Positions 19,663-28,238 of a stretch of 64,000 nucleotides of DNA are shown piece by piece (the stretch's first letter is position 1; every line of letters starts with the position of its first letter). Origin of the DNA: a bacterium (lineage in GTDB: Bacteria; Myxococcota_A; Bradymonadia; UBA7976; UBA1532); NCBI GenBank assembly GCA_030426085.1, contig JAUHYW010000043.1, positions 1-64,000 of the forward strand, given 5' to 3'. The position numbers were made by a program, and so were the translations under genes. The notes under the pieces were generated by a model. The model was not told where the DNA came from. It worked only from the letters and a program-made list of their open reading frames with translations, and did no database searches.

Positions 19663-20220
19663 TCAGGAAATGACTCGGGCTGCGGCCGCGATCTCGACCC
19701 CCATTCGCCGCTTTCCTCCTCGCCTGCTCCTCGCCGCACCTCTGGTGCGACTGCGTCGCCGGCTGCGGGGGCGCTGGCGACTGGGGGCCGACCTCACGCC
19801 CTCGCTGTCCGAGTCATTTCCTTCCGAAGCCTTGTTCGGCGGCGGGGGCACGGCGACGGCCCGGGAGAGGCCGACGACGGACGCGCAGCTCTGTGCGGGG
19901 CATCCGAACCCGCGGGCGGTGGTGAGCCAGATGCCACCGGGGGCGTGGATGGCCCGGGTCCAGTTGCCGCCGGGCTGGCCGAGCACGAGGCCCCGGCGGC
20001 AGTGGCCCTCTTCGACCCGCTGGCAGTGCAGGATGCTCAGCTCGGTCGGGCCCTCGCTGGTGGCTTCGGTGCGCAGCGGGGCGTTGGCTTCGGTCCAGCA
20101 CGGCGCGACGCCGGCGTCGAGGGGGCTGGGTTCATGCACGCACAGCTCGGGGTGGTCGCTGCAACACCCGGCGACGGTGAAGAGCGCGAGGGCTGTGAGC
20201 TCGAACCGTCGGATGTGCAT
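19663..20220 (-). CDS. lipoprotein with Arg-rich C-terminus
   Basis: 185 residues. ATG 20220 starts MHIRRFELTALALFTVAGC, a lipoprotein signal with lipobox AGC. The mature region up to about residue 130 is ordinary (CWTEANAPLRTEATSEGPTE, NWTRAIHAPGGIWLTTARGFGC). The last ~50 residues are extremely Arg/Ser-rich with codon use unlike the rest, and they coincide with a segment bounded by a 14-bp inverted repeat. Either the tail is dispensable or the reading frame is broken here. It lies directly upstream of the thrombospondin-repeat gene. Confidence 0.6.
   Translation of the reverse strand: MHIRRFELTALALFTVAGCCSDHPELCVHEPSPLDAGVAPCWTEANAPLRTEATSEGPTELSILHCQRVEEGHCRRGLVLGQPGGNWTRAIHAPGGIWLTTARGFGCPAQSCASVVGLSRAVAVPPPPNKASEGNDSDSEGVRSAPSRQRPRSRRRSRTRGAARSRRGGKRRMGVEIAAAARVIS
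19665..19822. repeat. perfect 14-bp inverted repeat around a 130-bp segment
   Basis: AGGAAATGACTCGG at 19665-19678 and its exact complement at 19809-19822. The enclosed 130 bp encodes the Arg-rich tail of the lipoprotein. Turning the segment round keeps that frame open to the same stop codon and gives a Pro/Ser/Ala-rich tail instead. No recombinase gene is nearby. Confidence 0.6.
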
Positions 20221-20364
20221 CGCGTCGCCTCCCGTGGATACCGCCCCCCGTAGTACGGAGGGTGGTGCCATCCCGAGGCTGAATGCAATCTCCGAGTATG
20301 GGTGCCGGTGGGCGGTGTGCCGGGGGCCGTATGACTGACAGGCACCCGGTCGGGCCGGGCCCGA

Positions 20365-20538
20365 TCAGCCGGGGGGCAGGTCCATCCGGGCGTCGGCCGC
20401 CGCTTCGGCCTCGGCCTCCGCCTCGGCCGCCGCGCGGGCCGCCTCGTCGAGCGCGGCGCGGACCTCGGCGTCGAGGTCGGGCGAGTCGGGCACGATGTCC
20501 TCGGCGCCGGCGGCCCCACCCCGGCGGGCTGCCGGCAC
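20365..20538 (-). other. short Ala/Glu-rich open frame, possible gene remnant
   Basis: On the minus strand GTG 20538 to TGA 20365 gives 57 residues with good coding character (DIVPDSPDLDAEVRAALDEA, then an Ala/Glu helix, ending MDLPPG). It has no clear ribosome site and could be the last exon-like remnant of a lost gene or a chance open frame in GC-rich DNA. Confidence 0.3.
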
Positions 20539-20591
20539 CTGATCCGCCCGGCGCCTGGACCCAGCCGGTCGTCCGATCGATCCAGCCGGGG

Positions 20592-21240
20592 TGCGAGACC
20601 CCCTCCCGACTCGATCGATCGACCGCCAGACACCTGCCGGACCCGGCCGTCGTTCATCCCTTCGAAATTCGCAGGCCTCCGCACCCTCGTCAGCGAGCGG
20701 TCGTTCGAATCAGAGAAGGGTCCCGGACCCGACCGTGATCCGATCTTTCGAATTTCGAAGGGTCCCGAACCCGGCTTCGATTCGTTCGTTCGAACTCGGG
20801 CAGGGTCTCGGACCCTCTCGTGATTCGGTCGTTCGACTTTCGAAGGGTCCCGGACCCGGCTTCGATTCGTCCATTCGAATTTCGGCGGGGTCTGGGACCC
20901 GGCTTCGATGCGTTCATTCGAATTTCGACGGGGTCTGGGACCCGGCTTCGACGCGTTCGTTCGAATTTCGACGGGGTCTGGGACCCGGCTTCGATGCGTT
21001 CATTCGAATTTCGACGGGGTCTGGGACCCTCCTCGATTCGTTCATTCGAATATCGGCGGGGTCTTCCGGCTCTCTGGCGGTCGTTCAGTCGGATTCTGGC
21101 CGGGTCGCGCACCCCTTCGGCGGTCGTTCGATCGAATTCCGACGGGGTCTCCCGGCTTCTTGACGGTCGTTCGGTCGAGTCACGCCGGGGCCTCGCGCCT
21201 CCTCGCGGCCATCCGGTCGAGTCCGGGCGGGGGCGTCGAG
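20592..21240. repeat. tandem array of about 15 units with a 42-43 bp period
   Basis: Each unit has a G/C hairpin GGGTC-TGG-GACCC, then GGCTTCGATGCG, then a palindromic core ATTCGAAT and TTCGACG. Unit starts (GGG) are at 20718, 20760, 20803, 20845, 20888, 20931, 20974, 21017, 21059, 21102, 21145, 21188 and 21231; weaker copies precede at about 20634 and 20676. Central units (20888-21016) are nearly identical; both ends decay. The period is not a multiple of three and every frame shifts from unit to unit, so it is not protein coding. The array ends about 80 bp before the start of the lipoprotein gene at 21320. Confidence 0.9.
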
Positions 21241-21319
21241 CGGCACATGTGGGAGCCACCCTTTGACCCGCACTGCCGACTCGTCGACAATCGGGCCACC
21301 CGACTCGCGGAGCCCGTCC

Positions 21320-23197
21320 ATGCCGTCACGCTCGTCCTTGCGTTCGCCCGCCCTGCTGTTGTTCGTCGGCCTCGCCGCCATGGCCTGCTCCGACGCGGTG
21401 CCCGTCGGCGACGGCGTCGACGGCGGGGTCCCGCTCGACTTCGACATCGTGCCCGTCGACGACGCCGGCAAGACCGAGGACATGCCCCGGGGCAGCGGCG
21501 ACATGGGCCCCCCGCTCGCCGACGAGGAGCGCCAGCTCGCGCTGTTCGACGACCCCGACCAGTTCGCGCTGCTCGGCACGACCCTCGAGGTGCAGTTCAT
21601 CTACAGCCGCACCCGGGGCGGCGGCATGCCCGAGCCGATCGAGGCGGGCCGGGTCAGCTTCACCCTGTACGACGAGAACAACCTCGAGAGCCCCGGCGGC
21701 GTCGCCAACAGCCGGCTGCGCAGCGGCAGCGGCCAGACCGACGCCCAGGGCCTCGTCACCGCCGAGGTGGCCATCGGCGACATCGAGACGTTCTTCTACA
21801 TCGAGGCCGACGCCCCCGGCGCCGAGCCGGTGCGCTACGGGGTCGCGGTCGGCCGGGACGGGGTCGGCGCCCTCAACGTGCGGGTGGTCTACGAGCCGGC
21901 GACGAGCCGCTACACCTTCCGCGAGCTGCCCACCGCCGAGGTCTTCCTCTTCGACGACCAGAACTGCGGTCAGGTGGGCATGGAGCCGACCCAGATCTTC
22001 GGGGCCTACATCTCGGTGCCCCGCGATCCCTTCGACTCGGTCGACAATCAGGTCAACATCCGCGACCTGGAGGACGGCAGCCGCTTCACCGTGGCCGCGG
22101 TGGCCTACAACACCCTCGACAACACCGTCGCCTTCGGCTGCCAGGACGCCGTCGAGATCATCGGCGGCCGCACCACCGGCGTCGATCTGGTCATCGACGA
22201 CCTGCCGCTCGAGTTCAAGGGCCGCTTCCGGGTCGTGCACCGCTTCGACCTGACCGAGATGCTGCGCAGCAGCGACAACGACACCCTCAACACGGTGGCC
22301 GACGTGCTCGACATCCTGCGCATCATCGGCAGCGACGAGGGCGAGCGGGGGCGCATGCTCGTCGAGCTGCTGTGCGGGGTGACCGGCATCGACGAGAACC
22401 TGTGCGACCTCATCGAGCCCATCGCCGGGCGGCTCGTCGATCAGGTCATCGACAACTTCCTCGTCGAGCAGGTGCCCGAGGTCTTCGCCGTGCTGCGGGG
22501 CATCAGCGACGTGCTCACGATCCTGACCGACATGACCATCGTCGGCGAGATCGAGTTCATCGACAGCTTCCCCGACGACGAGGGCATGCTCTACGACAAC
22601 GAGAGCCGGTGGCAGAAGTTCCGCTTCCGCTGGCGCAACGGCTGCCCCCAGGGGGCCGACTGCATCCAGGAGTTCACCATCGGCGAGCTGCACAACGACG
22701 GCGGCGCCGACCGCCCGCGGCCGATCTTCGGCCAGTTCGACGCCGATCTGGTGGGCAGCGAGCTGATCATCCCGGCCCACGTCTACACCGTGCGCTACGC
22801 GACCATCCTGCTGGGGCTGGCCGAGACGTGGGTCATCCCGGCCATCCTGGGGCAGCCGGGCCCGATCGGCATCGACGAGGTGCTCGCCGAGATCCTGCCC
22901 TGTGAAGACATCGACGATGTCATCGGCGAGGGCAACTGCCAGATCATCCTCGTCGAAGGCATCGCCGAGGTCCTCTACGAGCAGCTCGGCCGGCTCGAGT
23001 TCGCCGCCGACGCCTTCACCATCGAGGGCCGGGTGACCCCGGTGGACGACGACGGCGATCTGGTCATCGACCGGCTCGTCGACGGCACCTGGGAGGGCCT
23101 GATCGGTATGGACCTGCGCTTCCCGGGCTGCTTCACCGGCTGCCGGGGGCTCGACTGCGAGCCCGACAACTGCATCGTGCCCGCCCTGGCGCCCTGA
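21320..23197 (+). CDS. exported lipoprotein of unknown function
   Basis: 625 residues. ATG 21320 has GGAG upstream and opens a lipoprotein signal (ALLLFVGLAAMAC, Cys at the lipobox). An Asp-rich linker follows. Residues about 90-220 look like beta-sandwich material (LEVQFIYSRTRGGG, VSFTLYDENN, GQTDAQGLVTAEVAIG), like Ig-type bacterial domains. The second half has helices and Cys pairs (GCPQGADC, FPGCFTGCRGLDC). No family recognised. It starts at the edge of the tandem repeat array, which occupies its promoter region. Confidence 0.75.
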   Translation: MPSRSSLRSPALLLFVGLAAMACSDAVPVGDGVDGGVPLDFDIVPVDDAGKTEDMPRGSGDMGPPLADEERQLALFDDPDQFALLGTTLEVQFIYSRTRGGGMPEPIEAGRVSFTLYDENNLESPGGVANSRLRSGSGQTDAQGLVTAEVAIGDIETFFYIEADAPGAEPVRYGVAVGRDGVGALNVRVVYEPATSRYTFRELPTAEVFLFDDQNCGQVGMEPTQIFGAYISVPRDPFDSVDNQVNIRDLEDGSRFTVAAVAYNTLDNTVAFGCQDAVEIIGGRTTGVDLVIDDLPLEFKGRFRVVHRFDLTEMLRSSDNDTLNTVADVLDILRIIGSDEGERGRMLVELLCGVTGIDENLCDLIEPIAGRLVDQVIDNFLVEQVPEVFAVLRGISDVLTILTDMTIVGEIEFIDSFPDDEGMLYDNESRWQKFRFRWRNGCPQGADCIQEFTIGELHNDGGADRPRPIFGQFDADLVGSELIIPAHVYTVRYATILLGLAETWVIPAILGQPGPIGIDEVLAEILPCEDIDDVIGEGNCQIILVEGIAEVLYEQLGRLEFAADAFTIEGRVTPVDDDGDLVIDRLVDGTWEGLIGMDLRFPGCFTGCRGLDCEPDNCIVPALAP

Positions 23198-23224
23198 TCC
23201 GGGCCGAGACCGGGCCCCGGCCGC

Positions 23225-23824
23225 TCAGGCGACGACCGCCACCCGCCGGCCGACGTAGAGCGCCTCGTCCAGGCAGCGCGCGATGAGGTGGGCCACGTCG
23301 GCGTGGCGCACCTGGAGCGATCCCAGGATCGCCGCGTCGGCCTGATGGCGATAGGCGCCCGTCGCCTCGCCTTCGGTCATGACCGGGGGGCAGACGAAGG
23401 TCCACTCCAGGCCGCTGGCGTCGAGCAGCGCGATGCACGCCCGGTGGCGCTCGGTGACCGGCTTCATCGGCGCGGGGAACCACGGCTGCTCCATCAGCGG
23501 GCGGCCGTCGGGGCCGTCGAGCGCGCCCGCGCCGCCGACCCCGATCACCCGCGAGATGCCGTGGGCCTGCGCCGCCGCGATGAGGTGGGTGATGGCCTCG
23601 GTGCGGGTGTCCAGCTCGCCGCCGACCACCGAGACGATCGCGTCGACCCCCTCGACCGCCGCCTTCACCGCGGCGGCGTCCCGGGCGTCGAGCGCGGCGT
23701 TGTCGACCCCCTCCACCGGCCCGCCCGACCGGCTGAACGCCCGCACCGTGTGCCCCGCCGCCTTCAACTGCGCCACCAGCGGCCGCCCGGTCTTGCCGGT
23801 GGCTCCGATCACCGCGATCTCCAT
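23225..23824 (-). CDS. NAD(P)-binding NmrA/atypical SDR protein
   Basis: 199 residues. ATG 23824, with AAGGAG six bases upstream, is preferred over GTG 23827. The N-terminal Rossmann motif is IGATGKTGRPL; VDAIVSVVGGE and ISRVIGVGGAGALDG follow, as in NAD(P)H-binding SDR-a5/NmrA-like proteins. The catalytic YxxxK is not evident; WTFVCPPVM sits at that point. Probably a small reductase or NAD(P) sensor. It is divergent from the sirtuin gene about 107 bp away. Confidence 0.85.
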   Translation of the reverse strand: MEIAVIGATGKTGRPLVAQLKAAGHTVRAFSRSGGPVEGVDNAALDARDAAAVKAAVEGVDAIVSVVGGELDTRTEAITHLIAAAQAHGISRVIGVGGAGALDGPDGRPLMEQPWFPAPMKPVTERHRACIALLDASGLEWTFVCPPVMTEGEATGAYRHQADAAILGSLQVRHADVAHLIARCLDEALYVGRRVAVVA

Positions 23825-23930
23825 CACGCGCTCCTTCGCATCGTCGTCCTCGGGTCCCCCGATCTACCCCCGCCCGTCGCGGATGCACAACCGCGCATCC
23901 CGCCCCGGGGTTCGGACATCCTCCCGACGC

Positions 23931-24776
23931 ATGACCGCCGACCTCGCCGCCCTCGCCGCCCTCTTCGCCGACGCCCGCCGGGTGGTGGTCCTGACCGGCG
24001 CCGGCCTGAGCACCGAGTCGGGCATCCCCGACTACCGCAGCCCGCGCCCCGCGCCGCGCAGCCGGCCCATCCGCTACATGGAGTTCGTGCGCCGGACCCC
24101 CATGCGCCGCCGCTACTGGGCCCGCAGCATGATCGGCTGGCCGGCCATCGCCGCCGCCCGCCCCAACCCGGGGCACGCCGCGCTGGCCCGGCTCGAGGCC
24201 GCCGGCCGGATCCACACCCTGATCACCCAGAACGTCGATCGCCTGCACCACGCCGCGGGCAGCGAGCGGGTCATCGAGCTGCACGGGGCGCTGGCCGAGG
24301 TCCGCTGCCTCGACTGCGGGGCCATCACCGACCGGGCGGCGATGCAGGCCCGCCTGCGGGCGGCCAACCCCGGCTGGGCCGCGGTCGCGAGCGCGATCAA
24401 CCCCGACGGCGACGTCGCGCTCGACCGGGACGATTACGATCGGTTCGTGGTGCCCCCCTGCGCGACCTGCGGGGGGCTGCTCAAGCCGCGGGTGGTCTTC
24501 TTCGGGGAGTCGGTGCCCCCGCCGCGGGTCGAGGCCGCGTTCGCCGCGGTCGCCGAGGCCGACGCGATGCTCGTCGCCGGCACCTCGCTCACCGTCTGGA
24601 GCGGGCTGCGCTTCGTGCGCGCCGCCGCCGAGCGGGGGCTGCCCATCGGGCTGGTGAACCTGGGCGACGTGCGCGAGGGGCACCTGGCCACCGCCCGCCT
24701 CGCCGCGCCCACCGGCGTCGCCCTGCCGGCGCTGGTCGATCGCCTGCTGGCCGACCGCCTGCCGGCCGACCGCTGA
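23931..24776 (+). CDS. sirtuin NAD-dependent protein deacylase
   Basis: 281 residues from ATG 23931; the longer open frame to 23379 lies opposite the reductase gene. Motifs in order: GAGLSTESGIPDYR (NAD), TQNVDRLHHAAGS, catalytic His in IELHG near 119, zinc cysteines CLDC (about 127) and CATC (about 178), and PRVVFFGESVP. The large insert and FFGES text fit class II, SIRT4-like sirtuins. It removes acyl groups from lysine and uses NAD+. It sits back to back with the NAD(P)-binding protein. Confidence 0.93.
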   Translation: MTADLAALAALFADARRVVVLTGAGLSTESGIPDYRSPRPAPRSRPIRYMEFVRRTPMRRRYWARSMIGWPAIAAARPNPGHAALARLEAAGRIHTLITQNVDRLHHAAGSERVIELHGALAEVRCLDCGAITDRAAMQARLRAANPGWAAVASAINPDGDVALDRDDYDRFVVPPCATCGGLLKPRVVFFGESVPPPRVEAAFAAVAEADAMLVAGTSLTVWSGLRFVRAAAERGLPIGLVNLGDVREGHLATARLAAPTGVALPALVDRLLADRLPADR

Positions 24777-24780
24777 TCGC

Positions 24781-25248
24781 TCAGCCGCAGCACCCGCCCT
24801 TCTCGGCGGTCGCGGGCGCGCCGGCGGCCGGCTGGGCCTCGGGCGCGCAGCAGGCCTCGGGCACCGCGTGCATCACGTCCGCCTCGCCGGTCTTGACCCA
24901 GAACTCCCACGGGTTGCCGTCGGGGTCGGTCACCCACAGCTTCTCGGCGGTCGCGTAGCAGCACACCGCGCCCTTCTCCGGGCGCACCGGCAGCCCCCGC
25001 TGCTCGAACTCGGCCTCCAAGCGGTTCAGGGCCGCCAGGTCGTCCAGCTCCATGCCCAGGTGCTCGTCCCCCCGGGGGCCGCTCTCGGGCCCGGTCACCA
25101 GGCTGAGCATCAGCGCCGGCTCGTCGAGCCGCCAGTTGGCGTAGTCGTCGCGCCGCTTGGCCGGCGGCCGGCCGAAGAGGGCGGCGTAGAAGCGGACGCT
25201 GGCGTCCAGGTCGCGCACGGCGAGGCTGACGTGAACTCGAGTGGTCAT
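24781..25248 (-). CDS. arsI: ArsI-type C-As lyase (VOC-fold dioxygenase)
   Basis: 155 residues, starting at ATG 25248 after GAGGAGACC. The enzyme uses Fe(II) and O2 to demethylate methylarsenite. Vicinal C96-C97 (VCCYA) bind trivalent organoarsenic, and H6, H63 and E115 lie where the iron ligands are expected. The C-terminal tail has two further CC pairs (ACC, GGCCG), common in ArsI/CadI. The name CadI is used for close relatives, so cadmium-induced binding protein is the alternative. No ars genes are adjacent, but two operator-like palindromes lie upstream. Confidence 0.9.
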   Translation of the reverse strand: MTTRVHVSLAVRDLDASVRFYAALFGRPPAKRRDDYANWRLDEPALMLSLVTGPESGPRGDEHLGMELDDLAALNRLEAEFEQRGLPVRPEKGAVCCYATAEKLWVTDPDGNPWEFWVKTGEADVMHAVPEACCAPEAQPAAGAPATAEKGGCCG

Positions 25249-25284
25249 GCTGGTCTCCTCGGGCCCGCGCTCGGCGGGGCAGTC

Positions 25285-25349
25285 ATCGTAGAAGGACGAT
25301 TAGCCGCAACGGCGGGGTCGGCGCAAGCAGTTCATCGTGTTTTTACGAT
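25285..25349. promoter_or_regulatory. two ATCGT-N6-ACGAT palindromes upstream of arsI
   Basis: Site 1: ATCGT at 25285-25289 and ACGAT at 25296-25300. Site 2: ATCGT at 25334-25338 and ACGAT at 25345-25349, with arms extended to TCATCGT/ACGATGA. Same arms and spacing, centres 49 bp apart, between divergent arsI and the 25419 lipoprotein gene. The shape suits a dimeric metalloregulator such as ArsR. A regulator gene is not in the window. Confidence 0.65.
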
Positions 25350-25418
25350 GACCCGATTCTCGGCGCCGGGGCCGCTCCTGCTGTACGCTGCCGATCCCTC
25401 TCCGGCACGGAGGTCCCC

Positions 25419-25874
25419 GTGACCCGCTCCGCACTCGTCTCCGGCGCCCTGCTCGCCCTCTCGCTCACCGCCTGCGGTCCGCAGTTCGCCGTGCGCGGCG
25501 TCGCCTACGACCTGAGCGACGCCGAGGCCGGCTACGCCCGCGACTGGGCCGCCGCCGCGCCGGTCGAGGCCGCCGCCGCCTGCCGCTATTGGGACGCGAA
25601 GCAGCAGGCGGCGGGCACCGTGCACACCCGGGCCGCGCGCAAGGTCGGCGACTTCCGCCAGCTCCGGCTGTGGACCCAGGCCAACCGCATCGCCCGCTGC
25701 ACCGACGCTGGCGCCGCCGATCAGACCCCGGCGACGCTGCCCGGCGCGGCGCAGGCCGAGGACGCCCCGCCGCCGCCGTCGAGCGCGCCGCCGCCGGCCG
25801 CCGAGGACGCGCCCCCGCCGCCCTCGGAGGACGCCCCGCCGCCCGCCGACGAGGACGCCCCGCCGCCGATGTGA
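25419..25874 (+). CDS. small lipoprotein with Pro-rich tail
   Basis: 151 residues. GTG 25419 follows CGGAGGTCCCC. Signal peptide with lipobox TAC, a short helical region (CRYWDAKQQAAGTVHTRAARK, FRQLRLWTQANRIARC) and a C-terminal repeat of EDAPPPP. The tail resembles wall-spanning linkers. It lies 77 bp upstream of the TonB-dependent receptor gene and may belong with it. Family not recognised. Confidence 0.75.
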   Translation: MTRSALVSGALLALSLTACGPQFAVRGVAYDLSDAEAGYARDWAAAAPVEAAAACRYWDAKQQAAGTVHTRAARKVGDFRQLRLWTQANRIARCTDAGAADQTPATLPGAAQAEDAPPPPSSAPPPAAEDAPPPPSEDAPPPADEDAPPPM

Positions 25875-25950
25875 TCCCGCCGGCGAGGCGCTATGCAAGC
25901 CCCGCCCGATCGTCTACCTTCCCGCCGCGCTCACCCGGGGAGGAGATGTC

Positions 25951-28230
25951 ATGACCCGCACGTTGCTCGCCCTGATCACCCTCGCGCTCGCCGCGCCGGC
26001 CGTCGCCCAGGAGGCGCCCCCCGCGCCCGATGACCCGGCCCCGACGCCGCTGGCCGAGGACCCCGACGTGGCACCGCCGCCCGGCGTCGAGGAGATCGTC
26101 GTCACCGCCACCCGCAACCGGGAGAACCTGCAAGACGTGCCCGGCTCGGTGGCGACCCTCTACGACGAGAAGCTGAGCGTCGTCACCGCCGCCGGGGCCG
26201 ATCTGCGCTTCATCTCGGCCCGGGTGCCCAGCGTCACCGCCGAGTCGTCGTTCGGGCGGGTCTTCCCCCGGTTCTACATCCGGGGCCTGGGCAACACCGA
26301 CTTCGACCTCAACGCCTCGCAGCCGGTCTCGCTGGTCTACGACGGGGTCGTGCTCGAGAACCCCATGCTCAAGGGCTTCCCGGTGTTCGACCTCGACCGC
26401 ATCGAGGTCCTGCGCGGCCCCCAGGGCACGCTCTTCGGGCGCAATACGCCGGCCGGCGTCATCAAGCTCGAGTCCAAGCGCCCCGGCGACGAGCTGGACG
26501 CGTTCGTGCGGCAGGCGTACGGCCGGTTCAACCTCATCGACACCGAGGCCGCGGTGGGGGGACCCATCGTCGAAGACATCCTCAGCGGCCGGCTGTCGAT
26601 CCTCTTCCAGCAGCGGGATGACTACGTGGAGAACGTGCACCCCAGCGCCGAGAGCGATCTGGAGGGCTTCCGCGACTTCGCCGCCCGGGGGCAAGTCCTG
26701 CTGACGGTGGGTGACTTCCAGGCGCTGGTCAACGTGCACGGGCGCACCCTGGATGGCACCGCCCGGGTCTTCCGGGCCAACGCGATCGAGACCGGCGGCG
26801 GGCCGTCGGACAGCTTCGACCGTTACACGGTGTCCCACGACGGCCTCAACGAACAGACGCTCGACAGCTATGGGGGCATGCTCGAGCTGACCCAGGCCAT
26901 CGGCGATCGCATGGAGGTCGTCGCGATCACCGGCTACGAGCACGCCGAGGGCTCCAGCCGGGGGGACATCGACGGGGGCTTCGGCGCCGCCTTCCTGCCC
27001 GATCTGCCGATGGGCCCCGGCGTGATCCCGTTCCCCTCGGAGAGCGCCGACGCGGTGCCCGGTCTCGACCAGATCAGCCAGGAGGTCCGCTTCGCCGCCC
27101 GCGACATGGGCCCCATCGGCTTCCAGGTGGGTGGGTTCTTCTTCTACGAAGACCTCGACATCGAGAGCTTCAGCTACGACACGCTCACCGAGGGCCGGCC
27201 CCAGAACGGCTACGCCTTCCAGAGCCAGCAGACCACCGCGCTCGCCGGGTTCGGCAGCCTGACGTATCGCATCATCGAGCCCCTCGAGGCCCGGGCCGGG
27301 GTGCGCTACTCGCGAGACACCAAAGAGTTCACCGCCCGCCGCGATCAGTCCCCGGTCGGCGCCGACCCGCTGCCGGCGACCAGCACGACCCTCGAAGGCG
27401 ACTTCGTGAGCTGGGACGCCAGCCTGACCTATGCCCTCTCGGATGACATCAACGTCTACGCCCGCGTCGCCCGGGGCTTCCGGGCGCCCTCGATCCAGGG
27501 GCGGGTGTTGTTCGGGGATGTCATCTCGACCGCCGACAGCGAGCGCATCTTGTCGTACGAGGCGGGGGTCAAGTCGCGGCTGTTCGCCGGGGCGCTGACC
27601 GCCAACCTCACCGGCTATTACTTCACCCTCGATGACCAGCAGCTCACCGCGGTCGGCGGCGCGGGCAACTTCAACACGCTGATCAACGCCGACCAGACCA
27701 TCGGCTACGGCTTCGAACTCGACCTCGCCGCCGCGCCGGCGCGGGGGCTCTTCATCACCGCCGGGCTGAGCCTCAACCACACCGAGATCGACGACCCCGA
27801 TCTGACCATCGTCGGTGGCGCGGCCGCGGGGTTGACCTTCCTCGACCCGGTCGTCGACGCCGAGACCAACCGGGTGAACATCGACGGCAACCCGCTGCCC
27901 CACGCGCCGGCGTGGATCGCCAACCTCACCGCCCGCTACGGCTTCGGGGTCGGGCCGGGCGAGATCTTCGCCTTCGGTGACGTCGCCTGGCGCAGCGCGG
28001 TGAGCTTCTTCCTCTACGAGAGCGAGGAGTTCCGCGACGAGGGGCTGCTCGAGGTCGGCCTGCGGGCGGGCTATGCGTGGCAGGCGGGTCTGTTCCAGTT
28101 GGAGGGCGCGCTCTACGGGCGCAACCTGCTCGACGACACCTCGTTCACCGGCGGCGTCGATTTCAACAACCGGGCCGGCTTCATCAACGAGCCCCGCACC
28201 TGGGGCGTCGAGCTGAGCGCCCGCTTCTGA
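25951..28230 (+). CDS. TonB-dependent outer-membrane receptor
   Basis: 759 residues. ATG 25951 has GGGGAGGAG upstream and a cleavable signal (LLALITLALAAPAVAQ). A Pro/Asp spacer leads to the TonB box EEIVVTATR and a plug domain (GSVATLYDE ... VLRGPQGTLFGRNTPAGVIKL), then a 22-strand-type barrel ending GVELSARF with a terminal Phe. It would import a large or chelated nutrient (siderophore-type, cobalamin or polysaccharide) using TonB energy. No ExbB/ExbD/TonB or substrate gene is next to it, so the ligand is unknown. Confidence 0.93.
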   Translation: MTRTLLALITLALAAPAVAQEAPPAPDDPAPTPLAEDPDVAPPPGVEEIVVTATRNRENLQDVPGSVATLYDEKLSVVTAAGADLRFISARVPSVTAESSFGRVFPRFYIRGLGNTDFDLNASQPVSLVYDGVVLENPMLKGFPVFDLDRIEVLRGPQGTLFGRNTPAGVIKLESKRPGDELDAFVRQAYGRFNLIDTEAAVGGPIVEDILSGRLSILFQQRDDYVENVHPSAESDLEGFRDFAARGQVLLTVGDFQALVNVHGRTLDGTARVFRANAIETGGGPSDSFDRYTVSHDGLNEQTLDSYGGMLELTQAIGDRMEVVAITGYEHAEGSSRGDIDGGFGAAFLPDLPMGPGVIPFPSESADAVPGLDQISQEVRFAARDMGPIGFQVGGFFFYEDLDIESFSYDTLTEGRPQNGYAFQSQQTTALAGFGSLTYRIIEPLEARAGVRYSRDTKEFTARRDQSPVGADPLPATSTTLEGDFVSWDASLTYALSDDINVYARVARGFRAPSIQGRVLFGDVISTADSERILSYEAGVKSRLFAGALTANLTGYYFTLDDQQLTAVGGAGNFNTLINADQTIGYGFELDLAAAPARGLFITAGLSLNHTEIDDPDLTIVGGAAAGLTFLDPVVDAETNRVNIDGNPLPHAPAWIANLTARYGFGVGPGEIFAFGDVAWRSAVSFFLYESEEFRDEGLLEVGLRAGYAWQAGLFQLEGALYGRNLLDDTSFTGGVDFNNRAGFINEPRTWGVELSARF

Positions 28231-28238
28231 TCAGCGGA

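Noticed and set aside
19671-19760. signal-peptide-like start on the plus strand (MTRAAAAISTPIRRF)
   Set aside because: No ribosome site, no coherent protein after it, and antisense to annotated genes; more simply explained by the inverted repeat.
16277-20338. very long open frame of 1353 codons on the plus strand
   Set aside because: It lies opposite the thrombospondin-repeat, lipoprotein and small exported genes, whose motifs are real; long antisense frames are expected at this GC content, and it has no domain.
20592-21240. CRISPR array
   Set aside because: Units follow each other without unique spacers, and no cas gene is near.
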